Part shown: positions 26,891 through 35,663 of the stretch, in pieces
How the letters are laid out: each line of letters begins with the position of its first letter
How positions within the stretch are numbered: position 1 is the first letter of the stretch
From: Pseudomonas nunensis
Lineage (GTDB): Bacteria; Pseudomonadota; Gammaproteobacteria; Pseudomonadales; Pseudomonadaceae
Direction of reading: 5' to 3'
Length of the DNA: 64,000 bases
Assembly (NCBI RefSeq): GCF_024296925.1
Contig: NZ_CP101125.1
Location: forward strand, 3,350,501-3,414,500
Program-made: the position numbers and the translations under genes
Notes under the pieces: generated by a model
Database searches by the model: none
Seen by the model: only the letters and a program-made list of their open reading frames with translations
What the model was told of the DNA's origin: nothing

Positions 26891-27496
26891 ATGAGTACTT
26901 CCAATATTGTCATGCTGGTCATTTTGGCCATCCTGATTCTCTGCGTTCTGTATGCCATCGGGCTCTTCAATAACCTGGTCGCCCGCCGTAACGAAATCAC
27001 CAACGCCTTCGCGCAGGTTGAGGTTCAACTCAAACGCCGCTACGACCTGATTCCCAATCTGGTGGCCACCGCCAAGGGTTATCTGGCCCACGAGCGCGAA
27101 ACGCTGGAGGCCGTCATTTCTGCGCGAAATAACGCACTGGCCGGGCTCAAGGCCGCACAGGCGCAACCGGGAGATGCTCGAAATATTGCCCAACTGAGCC
27201 TTGCCGATGGCGTGCTCAACAGTGCCATGGGTCGCCTAAGCGTAACCCTGGAAGCCTATCCCGAACTCAAGGCTTCGCAGGCCATGCAGCAACTGAGTGA
27301 AGAAATCAGCAGCACCGAAAACAAAGTGACCTTCGCACGACAGGTGTTCAACGATGCAGTACTGACTTACAACAACCTCAAGCAAAGCTTCCCCGCCGTG
27401 CTATTCGCCGCTCGCTTCGGCCATGGCGCTGATGCCACCCCGCTGGAATTTGCCGACACCGCGGCTATTCAACAAACCCCACAGGTTTCCTTCTGA
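26891..27496 (+). CDS. lemA: LemA family membrane protein
   Basis: A 201-residue protein with one N-terminal helix (about 7-25, VMLVILAILILCVLYAIGLF) and a long helical domain containing the family core NEITNAFAQVEVQLKRRYDLIPNLV. The ATG at 26891 follows AAGGAC; the much longer frame upstream has no family similarity. LemA proteins are membrane-anchored helical bundles whose partners include M48 proteases; here such a protease starts 22 bases downstream, so they form an operon. Function otherwise unclear. Confidence 0.9.
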   Translation: MSTSNIVMLVILAILILCVLYAIGLFNNLVARRNEITNAFAQVEVQLKRRYDLIPNLVATAKGYLAHERETLEAVISARNNALAGLKAAQAQPGDARNIAQLSLADGVLNSAMGRLSVTLEAYPELKASQAMQQLSEEISSTENKVTFARQVFNDAVLTYNNLKQSFPAVLFAARFGHGADATPLEFADTAAIQQTPQVSF

Positions 27497-27518
27497 CACG
27501 TTGCCCACGGATGGCTCG

Positions 27519-28565
27519 ATGAATTTTTTCGCACAACAACGCCAGGCCAAACACCGGACAGCGTTACTCGTCCTGCTAATGAGCCTGGCGGTGCTTAGCC
27601 TGATCACCGTCACCAGCCTCATCTTCAGCCTTGATCGTGCCAACGACGGCAGCGATACATTGGTCATCAAGTGGCAAAACATCACGGTGCCAGCATCGAT
27701 CATCATTGGCGTTGTTTTACTCGGTAGCCTGGCCAAGTACGCCCAGCTTCTGGCTGGCGGTAAAGTCATTGCCGAAGAATTGGGTGGACGCCAGATCGAT
27801 CAAGGCGGCCGAACGCTGGAAGAGCAACGCCTGCTCAACATCGTCGAAGAAATGGCCCTTGCCTCGGGCGTGACGGTGCCGACCGTCTATCTGCTGCCGG
27901 ATGAAGGCATCAATGCTTTCGCGGCAGGGTTTACCCCTAAGGATGCAGTGATCGGCGTGACGCAGGGGGCGATAACACTGCTTACACGGGAAGAACTGCA
28001 AGGCGTGATCGCCCACGAATTCAGCCATATCTACAACGGTGACATGCGCCTGAACATGCACATGGTGGCAGTCGTTAGTGGCTTGTTGGTCCTGGGCCTC
28101 ATGGGCGGCCTGATCCTGCTCAAAGTGAGTCAGGGAAATCAGCGTGACAACCGTCTCAAGATAGTGGGTCTGTTTATCGGTCTGATTTTGTGTGTGGCCG
28201 GATTTGCCGGAAGTTTGTTGGGCAGCCTGATCAAGGCAGCCGTCAGTCGGCAACGCGAGTTCCTGGCTGATGCTACCGCCGTGCAGTACACCCGTAACCC
28301 TGACAGCATTGCTGGCGCACTGAAAAAGATTGGTGGTTATGCCCAAGGCTCACACATCAACGCCAAAAGAGCCGGTGAGTTCAGCCACCTGTTTTTCAGT
28401 CCTGGCACGTCGTCGGTAATGGAGCGTTTATTTGCAACGCATCCTGACTTGAGTGAGCGAATCCGGCGTATCGATGCGCAATGGGATGGCACGTTCCCTA
28501 TGGTTGAAGCGGCAAAAATGCCAGACACTCGGGCTGCGCGAACGGCGGATCACTCCCTACTATAG
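27519..28565 (+). CDS. M48-family membrane metalloprotease (HtpX-like)
   Basis: A 348-residue membrane protease. The ATG at 27519 (MNFFAQQRQAKHRTALL) precedes two N-terminal helices (about 15-37 and 57-78). The zinc site HEFSH is at residues 166-170, and the third ligand is in REFLADATAVQYTR after two further hydrophobic segments. The C-terminal region (FATHPDLSERIRRID) matches HtpX-like proteases. It probably degrades damaged membrane proteins together with LemA encoded just upstream. A REP element follows its stop. Confidence 0.88.
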   Translation: MNFFAQQRQAKHRTALLVLLMSLAVLSLITVTSLIFSLDRANDGSDTLVIKWQNITVPASIIIGVVLLGSLAKYAQLLAGGKVIAEELGGRQIDQGGRTLEEQRLLNIVEEMALASGVTVPTVYLLPDEGINAFAAGFTPKDAVIGVTQGAITLLTREELQGVIAHEFSHIYNGDMRLNMHMVAVVSGLLVLGLMGGLILLKVSQGNQRDNRLKIVGLFIGLILCVAGFAGSLLGSLIKAAVSRQREFLADATAVQYTRNPDSIAGALKKIGGYAQGSHINAKRAGEFSHLFFSPGTSSVMERLFATHPDLSERIRRIDAQWDGTFPMVEAAKMPDTRAARTADHSLL

Positions 28566-28603
28566 AGATGATTTATCTGACGGGTGGGTTGCCTATTTGG
28601 ACG

Positions 28604-28702
28604 CCTTCGCGAGCAGGCTCGCTCCCACAGTTGTTCGCGGTTGTTCGCTGATTCTGTGTTCGCTGAAGCCCCCCTGTGGGAGCGAGCCTGCTCGCGAAGG
28701 CG
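28604..28702. repeat. REP pair, head-out orientation
   Basis: The right-arm type (CTTCGCGAGCAGGCTCGCTC) comes first and the left-arm type (TGTGGGAGCGAGCCTGCTCG) second, 45 bases apart. Part of the roughly 300-base gap before the MFS gene. Confidence 0.85.
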
Positions 28703-28816
28703 GTAGGCCAGACACCAACAACCCCAGCCCATTGATCCGCCTCACGCATCAATACATGCCAACTATGCAATTAACATATCGATGCCCCTGCTCCACTATC
28801 CGCCCCAATAAGAACC

Positions 28817-28840
28817 GTGCGCCGCCCCCACGCGGCGCAC
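28817..28840 (+). promoter_or_regulatory. Strong leader hairpin before the MFS gene
   Basis: GTGCGCCGC and GCGGCGCAC form a perfect 9-bp GC stem with a CCCCAC loop, ending 27 bases before the MFS start. There is no T run, so it may be a 5'-UTR stability or control hairpin rather than a terminator. Confidence 0.5.
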
Positions 28841-28867
28841 GTCATAAAAGCGGTGGAGTACACGTCA

Positions 28868-30160
28868 ATGACAGCAGCAATCCCTTCCGGTCGTTCCCGG
28901 GCCGGTGCGATTTTCCGGGTCACGTCGGGCAATTTCCTCGAACAGTTCGACTTCTTCCTTTTCGGCTTCTACGCCACGCAGATCGCCGCCGTGTTCTTCC
29001 CGGCCAGCAGCGAATTCGCCTCCCTGATGATGACCTTCGCGGTGTTTGGCGCCGGTTTCCTGATGCGCCCACTCGGCGCCGTGGTGCTGGGTGCCTATAT
29101 CGATGATGTGGGCCGGCGCAAAGGGCTGATCGTCACACTGTCGATCATGGCCAGCGGCACGATTCTGATTGTGCTGGTGCCCGGATACGAAAGCATCGGG
29201 CTGTTCGCGCCGGCCATCGTGTTGATTGGCCGCTTGCTGCAGGGCTTCTCCGCCGGTGCGGAAATGGGCGGTGTCTCGGTGTACCTCTCGGAGATCGCCA
29301 CGCCGGGTAACAAGGGCTTTTTCACCAGTTGGCAGTCGGCCAGCCAGCAAGTGGCGATCATCGTCGCTGCAGCGCTGGGTTATGGGCTGAACCAATGGAT
29401 GGCGCCGGCCATGATTGCCGACTGGGGCTGGCGGATTCCGTTTTTCGTGGGCTGCATGATCGTGCCGTTCATCTTCTTCCTGCGCCGCAACCTGGAAGAA
29501 ACGGAAGAGTTCGCCGCGCGCAAGCACCGTCCGAGCATGGGCGATGTGTTCCGCACCCTCGCGCAGAACTGGGTGATCGTGTTCGCCGGGATGATGATGG
29601 TCGCCCTGACTACTACCGCGTTTTACCTGATCACCGTGTACGCACCGACCTTCGGCAAAACCGTGCTGCACTTGAGCACGTCCGATGCGTTGCTGGTGAC
29701 GCTGCTGGTCGGTGTTTCCAACTTCTTCTGGCTGCCGCTGGGCGGTGCCTTGTCCGATCGCATCGGACGGCGTCCGGTGCTGATCGCCATGGCTTTACTG
29801 ACTCTGGCCACGGCCTATCCGGCATTGACGTATCTGGTGAACGCGCCGAGTTTCATCAACATGCTGCTGGTGTTGCTGTGGTTGTCGTTCATCTATGGCT
29901 TGTACAACGGCGCGATGATCGCCGCACTCACCGAAATCATGCCGGTGGAAGTGCGAGTCGCCGGGTTCTCGCTGGCGTACAGCCTGGCCACCGCAGTGTT
30001 TGGTGGTTTCACCCCGGCGATGTCGACCATGTTGATCCAGTACACCGGCGACAAGGCGGCACCCGGTTACTGGATGAGTTTCGCCGCGCTCTGTGCGCTG
30101 TGCGCGACGCTGTTTCTCTATCGCCGCGCTTCCGGGCGCCTGCAACCGGCCGTGTCGTGA
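28868..30160 (+). CDS. MFS transporter, citrate/tricarballylate:H+ symporter type
   Basis: A 430-residue, 12-helix transporter of the metabolite:H+ symporter branch. The ATG at 28868 ([18 protein letters not shown]) follows GGTGGAG. Family motifs are visible: [16 protein letters not shown] in helix 1, [13 protein letters not shown] in the loop between helices 2 and 3, [15 protein letters not shown] in helix 4 and [11 protein letters not shown] between helices 8 and 9. It imports a di- or tricarboxylate with protons. Downstream in the same direction is a ModA-like binding protein (27-base gap), an unusual partner for an MFS carrier. The convergent LysR gene is a candidate regulator. Confidence 0.85.
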   Translation: MTAAIPSGRSRAGAIFRVTSGNFLEQFDFFLFGFYATQIAAVFFPASSEFASLMMTFAVFGAGFLMRPLGAVVLGAYIDDVGRRKGLIVTLSIMASGTILIVLVPGYESIGLFAPAIVLIGRLLQGFSAGAEMGGVSVYLSEIATPGNKGFFTSWQSASQQVAIIVAAALGYGLNQWMAPAMIADWGWRIPFFVGCMIVPFIFFLRRNLEETEEFAARKHRPSMGDVFRTLAQNWVIVFAGMMMVALTTTAFYLITVYAPTFGKTVLHLSTSDALLVTLLVGVSNFFWLPLGGALSDRIGRRPVLIAMALLTLATAYPALTYLVNAPSFINMLLVLLWLSFIYGLYNGAMIAALTEIMPVEVRVAGFSLAYSLATAVFGGFTPAMSTMLIQYTGDKAAPGYWMSFAALCALCATLFLYRRASGRLQPAVS

Positions 30161-30187
30161 CCGACCTTTAACTGCGAGAACCATTCG

Positions 30188-30958
30188 ATGAAAAAGCTTT
30201 TCAACTATGCAGCACTGATCCTCATCGCGAGTCTGAGCGCCGTCGCCCAGGCTGAAGAAATTCGTGTGATGACCTCGGGCGGATTTACTGCGGCCTACAA
30301 AATCCTCGGCCCTGAATTCGCCGCGTCCACCGGCAATACGCTGGATACGGCACTCGGTCCGTCCATGGGCAAGGCGCCGGAGGCGATCCCTAATCGCCTG
30401 GCGCGCGGTGAACAGGCCGACGTGGTGATCATGGTCGGCTACGCACTGGATGACTTGATCAAACAAGGCAAAGTCGACCCCGCTTCACGGGTTGAACTGG
30501 CGGACTCACGCATCGGCCTGGTGGTGCGCGAAGGCGCGGCGAAACCGGACATCAGTTCGGTGGAGGGCCTGAAAAAGACCCTGCTCGGTGCGCAATCGGT
30601 GGCCTATTCCGACAGCGCCAGCGGTGTGTACATCGAAGAGCAGCTGTTCAAGAAATTGGGTATCGAAGACCAGCTCAAGCCGAAGTCGAAGATGATCCCG
30701 AAAATCCCGGTGGGCTCGGTGGTTGCCACGGGCGATTACCAACTCGGCTTCCAGCAGGTCAGCGAGTTGCTGCCGGTACCGGGGGTGAGTTTTGTGGCGA
30801 AGATTCCCGAGTCGGTGCAGTCGGTGACCCGCTTCGCCGCTGGCATTCCGGTGGGTGCGCAACACCCGGCGCAGGCCAAGGCGTTGCTGGCTTACCTGGC
30901 TTCGCCGGCCGTTCAGCCGCAGGTACAAGCCACGGGACTGGATTCGGTCAGCCGCTGA
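30188..30958 (+). CDS. ModA-like periplasmic substrate-binding protein
   Basis: A 256-residue protein with a clear signal peptide (MKKLFNYAALILIASLSAVA, cleavage after AQA near 22) and a type II periplasmic binding fold similar to molybdate-binding ModA (VMTSGGFTAAYKILGPEFAASTG; SDSASGVYIEEQLFKKLGI). No ABC permease or ATPase gene is nearby, and the gene is downstream of an MFS carrier, so a molybdate role is doubtful; many such orphans bind carboxylates. Its last 11 bases overlap the convergent LysR gene. Confidence 0.8.
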   Translation: MKKLFNYAALILIASLSAVAQAEEIRVMTSGGFTAAYKILGPEFAASTGNTLDTALGPSMGKAPEAIPNRLARGEQADVVIMVGYALDDLIKQGKVDPASRVELADSRIGLVVREGAAKPDISSVEGLKKTLLGAQSVAYSDSASGVYIEEQLFKKLGIEDQLKPKSKMIPKIPVGSVVATGDYQLGFQQVSELLPVPGVSFVAKIPESVQSVTRFAAGIPVGAQHPAQAKALLAYLASPAVQPQVQATGLDSVSR

Positions 30959-31862
30959 TCGTTGGTGGCTGGACTTTCATTTCCACCACCAGCCGCTCCA
31001 ATTCCAACGCTGCCGGGGTCAAGGTTCGACCCCGGCGCTTGATCAAGCCGACACTGCGCATCACTTGCGGATCGGTCAGCGGCACCCGAGTCAAAATCGG
31101 GTGATCCTCCGCCGGCATCGCCATCAACGGCACCGCCGCCACACCCAGCCCCGCCTCCACCAGACCGATCATCGTCGTCACATGACGGGTTTCGCAGATG
31201 CTTGGCCGCTGCGGCACCACACCGGCCAGTGCTTGATCGAGCAAGAAGCGATTACCCGAGGTCTTGTCGAGGGAAATGTAGTCTTGCTGGTAAAACTCGT
31301 CCCAGGTCACGCTGCCGCGCCCGGCCAATGGGTGATCGCGCCGACAGGCCACCACGTAGCCTTCCTGCACCAGCGGTTCGAATTCGACTTCTGCTTCGAG
31401 GGTGCCCATGAAACTCAGGCCGAAATCCGCCTCGCCATTGACCACGGCACTCAGCACGTCGTGGGCGCTGGAATCGAGGACTTTGACCTTGATCCGCGGA
31501 AATTGTCGGTGGTAATGCGCGATCACTCGCGGCATGAAGTAATACGCCGCCGACGGCACGCAGGCGACGGTGACATGGCCGAGACGGGTTGAGGCGACTT
31601 CGCTGATACCCAGCAGCGCTACATCCAGATCGTCCAGCAGACGTTCGACACTGGGAATGAAACCGCGCCCGGCCTGGGTCAGGCTGACTTTGCGGGTGGT
31701 GCGCTCGAAGAGTTTTACGCCGAGGGCGTCTTCAAGCTTTTCGATGCGCCGGCTCAGGGCCGGTTGGGAAATACGCACCGTGTCGGCAGCCTTGCGAAAG
31801 CTGCCCTGCTCAACCACCGCGCGGAAGGCTTGCAGGTCGTTGAGGTCGAAGTTGATGGCCAT
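30948..31862 (-). CDS. LysR-family transcriptional regulator
   Basis: A 304-residue LTTR: winged helix-turn-helix 8-67 (AADTVRISQPALSRRIEKLEDALGVKLFERT) and an effector domain from about 93 to 295. It is convergent with the MFS and binding-protein genes, which is not the usual divergent arrangement, so control of them is only a guess. The effector is unknown. Confidence 0.85.
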   Translation of the reverse strand: MAINFDLNDLQAFRAVVEQGSFRKAADTVRISQPALSRRIEKLEDALGVKLFERTTRKVSLTQAGRGFIPSVERLLDDLDVALLGISEVASTRLGHVTVACVPSAAYYFMPRVIAHYHRQFPRIKVKVLDSSAHDVLSAVVNGEADFGLSFMGTLEAEVEFEPLVQEGYVVACRRDHPLAGRGSVTWDEFYQQDYISLDKTSGNRFLLDQALAGVVPQRPSICETRHVTTMIGLVEAGLGVAAVPLMAMPAEDHPILTRVPLTDPQVMRSVGLIKRRGRTLTPAALELERLVVEMKVQPPTISG

Positions 31863-31932
31863 TGGTTGAGCTCGGGAGGTTTATTGATCAGCTTAAACTA
31901 TTAGTCCTGGAAATTGATGTTGCTAGTGAGGA

Positions 31933-32306
31933 CGCCTTCGCGAGCAAGCTCGTTCCCACAGGGTGTTCTCTGGCGGGCACAGAATATGTGTACCAACCCG
32001 GATCCCCTGTGGGAGCGAGCCTGCTCGCGAAGGTGGTGTGTCTGGCGAAAAGGGTGTTGGATGTGATGGCCCCTTCGCGAGCAAGCCCGCTCCCACATGA
32101 GGCTCTGCTGGGCACAGGATATGTGTACCAACCCAGATCCCCTGTGGGAGCGGGCTTGCTCGCGAAGGCGGTGTGTCTGGCGAAAAGGATGTTGGATGTG
32201 ACGGCCCTTTCGCGAGCAAGCCCGCTCCCACAGGGGGGTTATTAGCGGCCGCAGATGATGTGTACGGCACAGATCCCCTGTGGGAGCGAGCCTGCTCGCG
32301 AAGGCG
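31933..32306. repeat. REPIN cluster with six half-sites
   Basis: Most of the 542-base gap before the antiporter gene consists of alternating right- and left-arm REP halves (around 31933, 32007, 32070, 32141, 32207, 32277). The spacer TGTGTCTGGCGAAAAGG recurs with few changes, so the cluster arose by tandem duplication of a whole two-half unit. Not a CRISPR: the repeats are palindromic halves in alternating orientation and the spacers are the same. Confidence 0.88.
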
Positions 32307-32404
32307 ATCTGTCAGGCAACTTGATTTCATCTGCAAGGCTGACGCACGCGGCCTCAGCCTTTATCCTTGTCACCCCCGCTATACCGAGTCTATGGAGTTT
32401 CGCC

Positions 32405-34216
32405 ATGCCCCATGAAGGCAACCTGTTGCAAGCCGCTGTCGTGTTTCTGTTCGCGGCGGTGCTCACCGTGCCTTTGGCCAAACGCCTGCAATTGGGCGCG
32501 GTGCTGGGTTATTTGTTTGCCGGGGTGATCATCGGGCCGTCGGTGCTGGGCTTGATCGGCAATCCGCAAAGCGTCAGTCATATCTCCGAGCTCGGGGTGG
32601 TGTTGCTGCTGTTTATCATCGGCCTGGAGCTGTCGCCGCGACGTTTATGGGTGATGCGCAAATCGGTGTTCGGCGTCGGCCTTGCGCAGGTATTGCTGAC
32701 GGGCTCGGTCATCGGCGTGCTGGCACTGTTTGTGTTCGGCCAGTCGCTGAACAGCGCGATAGTGCTGGGCCTGGGCCTCGCGTTGTCGTCCACCGCGTTT
32801 GGTTTACAGAGCCTCGCCGAGCGCAAGGAGCTGACCAGTCCCCATGGGCGTCTGGCGTTCGCGATTCTGCTGTTCCAGGACATTGCTGCAATCCCGCTGA
32901 TCGCCATGGTGCCGTTGCTGGCGGGAGGTGATCACACCACCAGCGCCGCCGAAGATTTGAACCATGGCTTGCGGGTGTTGGGCAGTATTGCCGTAGTGGT
33001 GATCGGTGGGCGTTATCTGCTGCGGCCGGTGTTCCGGGTGGTGGCTAAAACCGGTCTGCCGGAAGTCTCTACCGCCACCGCGTTGCTGGTGGTGATCGGT
33101 ACCGCGTGGCTGATGGATCTGGTCGGCGTGTCGATGGCATTGGGCGCATTCCTCGCCGGATTGCTGTTGGCGGACTCCGAATACCGTCACGAACTGGAAG
33201 CGCAGATCGAACCGTTCAAGGGTTTGTTGCTGGGGCTGTTCTTTATCAGCGTCGGTATGGGCGCCAACCTGAGTCTGCTGCTGAGCGCGCCAATCACGGT
33301 GCTCGGGCTGACCCTGCTGCTGATCGCGATCAAGCTGCCGCTGTTGTTTGTTGTCGGGCGCCTGGCCGGTGGTTTGGGCAAGGTCAGCGCGATTCGCCTC
33401 GGCATCGTACTCGCGGCGGGCGGTGAGTTTGCGTTTGTGGTGTTCAAGATCGGTCGCGATCAGGGCCTGTTCGAGCCGCGTCTGTACGACCTGCTGGTGC
33501 TGACGATTACCCTGTCCATGGCCGTGACGCCGCTGCTGTTGCTGCTGTGTGCGCGGCTGTATTCGCCGAAAGTGCAGCCAGTGGTGGTGCCGGAAAAATT
33601 CCGCGACATCGACACCGACGCCCCGCGTGTGGTGATTGCCGGTATGGGCAGGATGGGCCAGATCGTTTCGCGGATTCTGCGCGCGCAGAACATCAAGTTC
33701 GTGGCGCTGGACACGTCCGTGGAAACCATCGAACTGTCCCGCAGCTTCGGCGGTGTGCCGGTGTTCTACGGCGACCCGATGCGCCCGGAAATCCTCAGTG
33801 CAGCCAAGGTCGAGCAGGCGGAATATTTCGTGATCGCCACGGACGACCCGGACACCAATATCAAGACCGCCGAAGTGGTACACCGCTTGTACCCGCACAT
33901 CAAAATCATCGCCCGGGCGCGCAACCGCCAGCACGTTCACCGCTTGGTCGACCTCGGCGCCGAGGCGATTCGGGAGACCTACTATTCCAGCCTGGAAATG
34001 AGTCGGCGCACACTGGTTGGCCTCGGACTGACCCAGGCGCAGGCGGATGCGCGGATCAAACGCTTCAAGCATCACGATGAACAGGTGCTTGAAGCGCAGC
34101 ATGCGGTGTATGACGATGCGGCGAAGGTGTTGCAAACCGCGCAGGAAGCGCGGGCGGAACTGGCCAAGTTGTTTGAGTCGGATCAGTTGGAGGAGCAGGA
34201 GTCGGGTAAGGCTTGA
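32405..34216 (+). CDS. CPA2-family monovalent cation:proton antiporter (KefB/KefC-like) with TrkA-N domain
   Basis: A 603-residue protein. The ATG at 32405 (MPHEGNLLQAAVVFLF) begins the first helix; the longer frame would read through REP sequence. Twelve to thirteen membrane helices (to about 385) include GVVLLLFIIGLELSPRRLW and LFQDIAAIPLIAM, core motifs of the Na+/H+ exchanger domain. A cytosolic RCK/TrkA-N domain follows (about 405-520; VVIAGMGRMGQIVSRIL), then a helical C-terminal tail (about 545-603). It likely exchanges K+ for H+ under nucleotide or redox gating. No KefF/KefG-type oxidoreductase gene is adjacent. Confidence 0.88.
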   Translation: MPHEGNLLQAAVVFLFAAVLTVPLAKRLQLGAVLGYLFAGVIIGPSVLGLIGNPQSVSHISELGVVLLLFIIGLELSPRRLWVMRKSVFGVGLAQVLLTGSVIGVLALFVFGQSLNSAIVLGLGLALSSTAFGLQSLAERKELTSPHGRLAFAILLFQDIAAIPLIAMVPLLAGGDHTTSAAEDLNHGLRVLGSIAVVVIGGRYLLRPVFRVVAKTGLPEVSTATALLVVIGTAWLMDLVGVSMALGAFLAGLLLADSEYRHELEAQIEPFKGLLLGLFFISVGMGANLSLLLSAPITVLGLTLLLIAIKLPLLFVVGRLAGGLGKVSAIRLGIVLAAGGEFAFVVFKIGRDQGLFEPRLYDLLVLTITLSMAVTPLLLLLCARLYSPKVQPVVVPEKFRDIDTDAPRVVIAGMGRMGQIVSRILRAQNIKFVALDTSVETIELSRSFGGVPVFYGDPMRPEILSAAKVEQAEYFVIATDDPDTNIKTAEVVHRLYPHIKIIARARNRQHVHRLVDLGAEAIRETYYSSLEMSRRTLVGLGLTQAQADARIKRFKHHDEQVLEAQHAVYDDAAKVLQTAQEARAELAKLFESDQLEEQESGKA

Positions 34217-34238
34217 AGGCTTGCGTAATAGACAGGCC

Positions 34239-34398
34239 GCCTTCGCGAGCAGGCTCGCTCCCACAGGGACTCTGGTTGACCACAAATTGTGGATACACCT
34301 AAGAACCAGTGTGGGAGCGGGCTTGCTCGCGAAGAGGCCGTGTCAGTCGAATCAATGCTGACTGATACACCGCTTTCGCGAGCAAGCCCGCTCCCACA
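34239..34398. repeat. REP half plus complete REPIN
   Basis: A right-arm half (34239-34266) is followed by a complete left/right pair (34310-34398) in the gap between the convergent antiporter gene and hcnC. Confidence 0.87.
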
Positions 34399-34403
34399 AG
34401 GGG

Positions 34404-35663
34404 TCAGGCGGTTTCCAGTGCCTTCACCTCAACCGCGCCCTTCACCTCAAACCGGTCCGCCAGGAACGGTGTGATGTCCAGCGGCAGCGGTTCGTGGTTC
34501 ACCAGTTTATCCAGCAACACCCCGGTAATCGCCGACGTCAGGATGCCGGTGCGGAAGTGCCCGCAGGCATTCAGATACCCCTCCACTCCCTTCATCGGCC
34601 CCAGAATCGGTAATTCATCCGGCGACCCCGGACGCAGCCCGGCCCAGGTGCGCTTGAGATTCACGTCAGCCAGCTCCGGAATGCAGCGCACCGCGCCTTG
34701 CACCAGCCCGGCGATTTCCGGGTAGGTGGTAGTGACGTCGAAGCCTTTGTCTTCGGTGGTGCTGCCGATCAGGATTTCACCGTTGTCCTTCTGCGCCACG
34801 TAGCAATCGCTGGTGGTCAGGCAACCGCGCAGGATCTTCGGCATGCGCTCGGTCAGCAGGATTTGTCCCTTCACCGGGTTCACCGGTATGCGAATCCCGG
34901 TGGCCTGTTCGCTCAGGTCCGCCGCCCAGGCGCCCGCCGCATTGATCAGCGTGTCGCAATGAAACACCCCGGCCTCGGCGGTTTGCACGCCGGTGACCCG
35001 CGAGCCGTGGTGCAGCACCCCGGTGACGTTGGCGTTGAAATACAGGTCCACGCCGTTCTGTCGCGCGCCTTCGGTATAGGCATCGGCCAGGCGGAACGGG
35101 CTGACCTGGTGATCGCAAAGGAACTCCAGCGCTCCCCTCGCCTCGTGGCTGACGGCTGGCTCGGCTTCGCGCAGGGCGGCCTGATCGAGCCAGCGCACCT
35201 GATCCGCCAAATGCGGAATGCAGGCAACGATATGCTCGGCGTAGAGCCGGTCTTCATCGTCGTAGATCACAAACTTCAGTCCGGTCTTCTCGAACTTGAA
35301 ATCCATCCCGTGGTTGTCTTGCAACTCCTTGTGCAGCGCCGGGTACATCGCGTTGGATTGCAAGGCGAAATCAAAGAACGACTGCGGCAGGATGTGCGGC
35401 GTGCTGGAATCCACCACTACCGCTGAGCCGTGGGCTTCGCGCTTGCGATTGGCCGACATCATGCGAAAGAAAATCACCCCGCAGCCCAACCCCACTGACT
35501 CGCCAATAGCCCACAAGCCACCGGCCGAGGCCCGGGTCGCGTTGCCCGGACGCTTGAAGTCGATCAGCGCCACCTTGAGGTTTTTGCGCTTGGACAACTG
35601 ATAGGCGCAGGACGCCCCGATCACACCGCCGCCGGCGATGACCACGTCATAGAACTTACTCAT
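34404..35663 (-). CDS. hcnC: Hydrogen cyanide synthase subunit HcnC
   Basis: A 419-residue FAD-dependent amine oxidase subunit, membrane-associated. It begins with the FAD motif VVIAGGGVIGASCAYQLS (about 6-23) and ends with the second flavin contact GHFRTGILTSAITGVLL, as in DadA-like oxidases. With HcnA and HcnB it oxidises glycine to HCN and CO2. The ATG at 35663 overlaps the hcnB stop by eight bases, so they are translationally coupled; the longer frame to 35747 lies inside hcnB. Length is close to P. aeruginosa HcnC. Confidence 0.92.
   Translation of the reverse strand: MSKFYDVVIAGGGVIGASCAYQLSKRKNLKVALIDFKRPGNATRASAGGLWAIGESVGLGCGVIFFRMMSANRKREAHGSAVVVDSSTPHILPQSFFDFALQSNAMYPALHKELQDNHGMDFKFEKTGLKFVIYDDEDRLYAEHIVACIPHLADQVRWLDQAALREAEPAVSHEARGALEFLCDHQVSPFRLADAYTEGARQNGVDLYFNANVTGVLHHGSRVTGVQTAEAGVFHCDTLINAAGAWAADLSEQATGIRIPVNPVKGQILLTERMPKILRGCLTTSDCYVAQKDNGEILIGSTTEDKGFDVTTTYPEIAGLVQGAVRCIPELADVNLKRTWAGLRPGSPDELPILGPMKGVEGYLNACGHFRTGILTSAITGVLLDKLVNHEPLPLDITPFLADRFEVKGAVEVKALETA

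Noticed and set aside
30188..30958. Molybdate transporter ModA
   Set aside because: The fold fits, but there is no modB/modC and the partner is an MFS carrier, so the gene symbol is not applied.
31933..32306. Possible CRISPR array
   Set aside because: Repeats are alternating palindromic REP halves and the intervening sequences are near-identical, not unique spacers; no cas genes.
32804..34285. 493-codon minus-strand ORF opposite the CPA2 antiporter gene
   Set aside because: His/Gln-rich antisense frame that runs into REP sequence; no domain.
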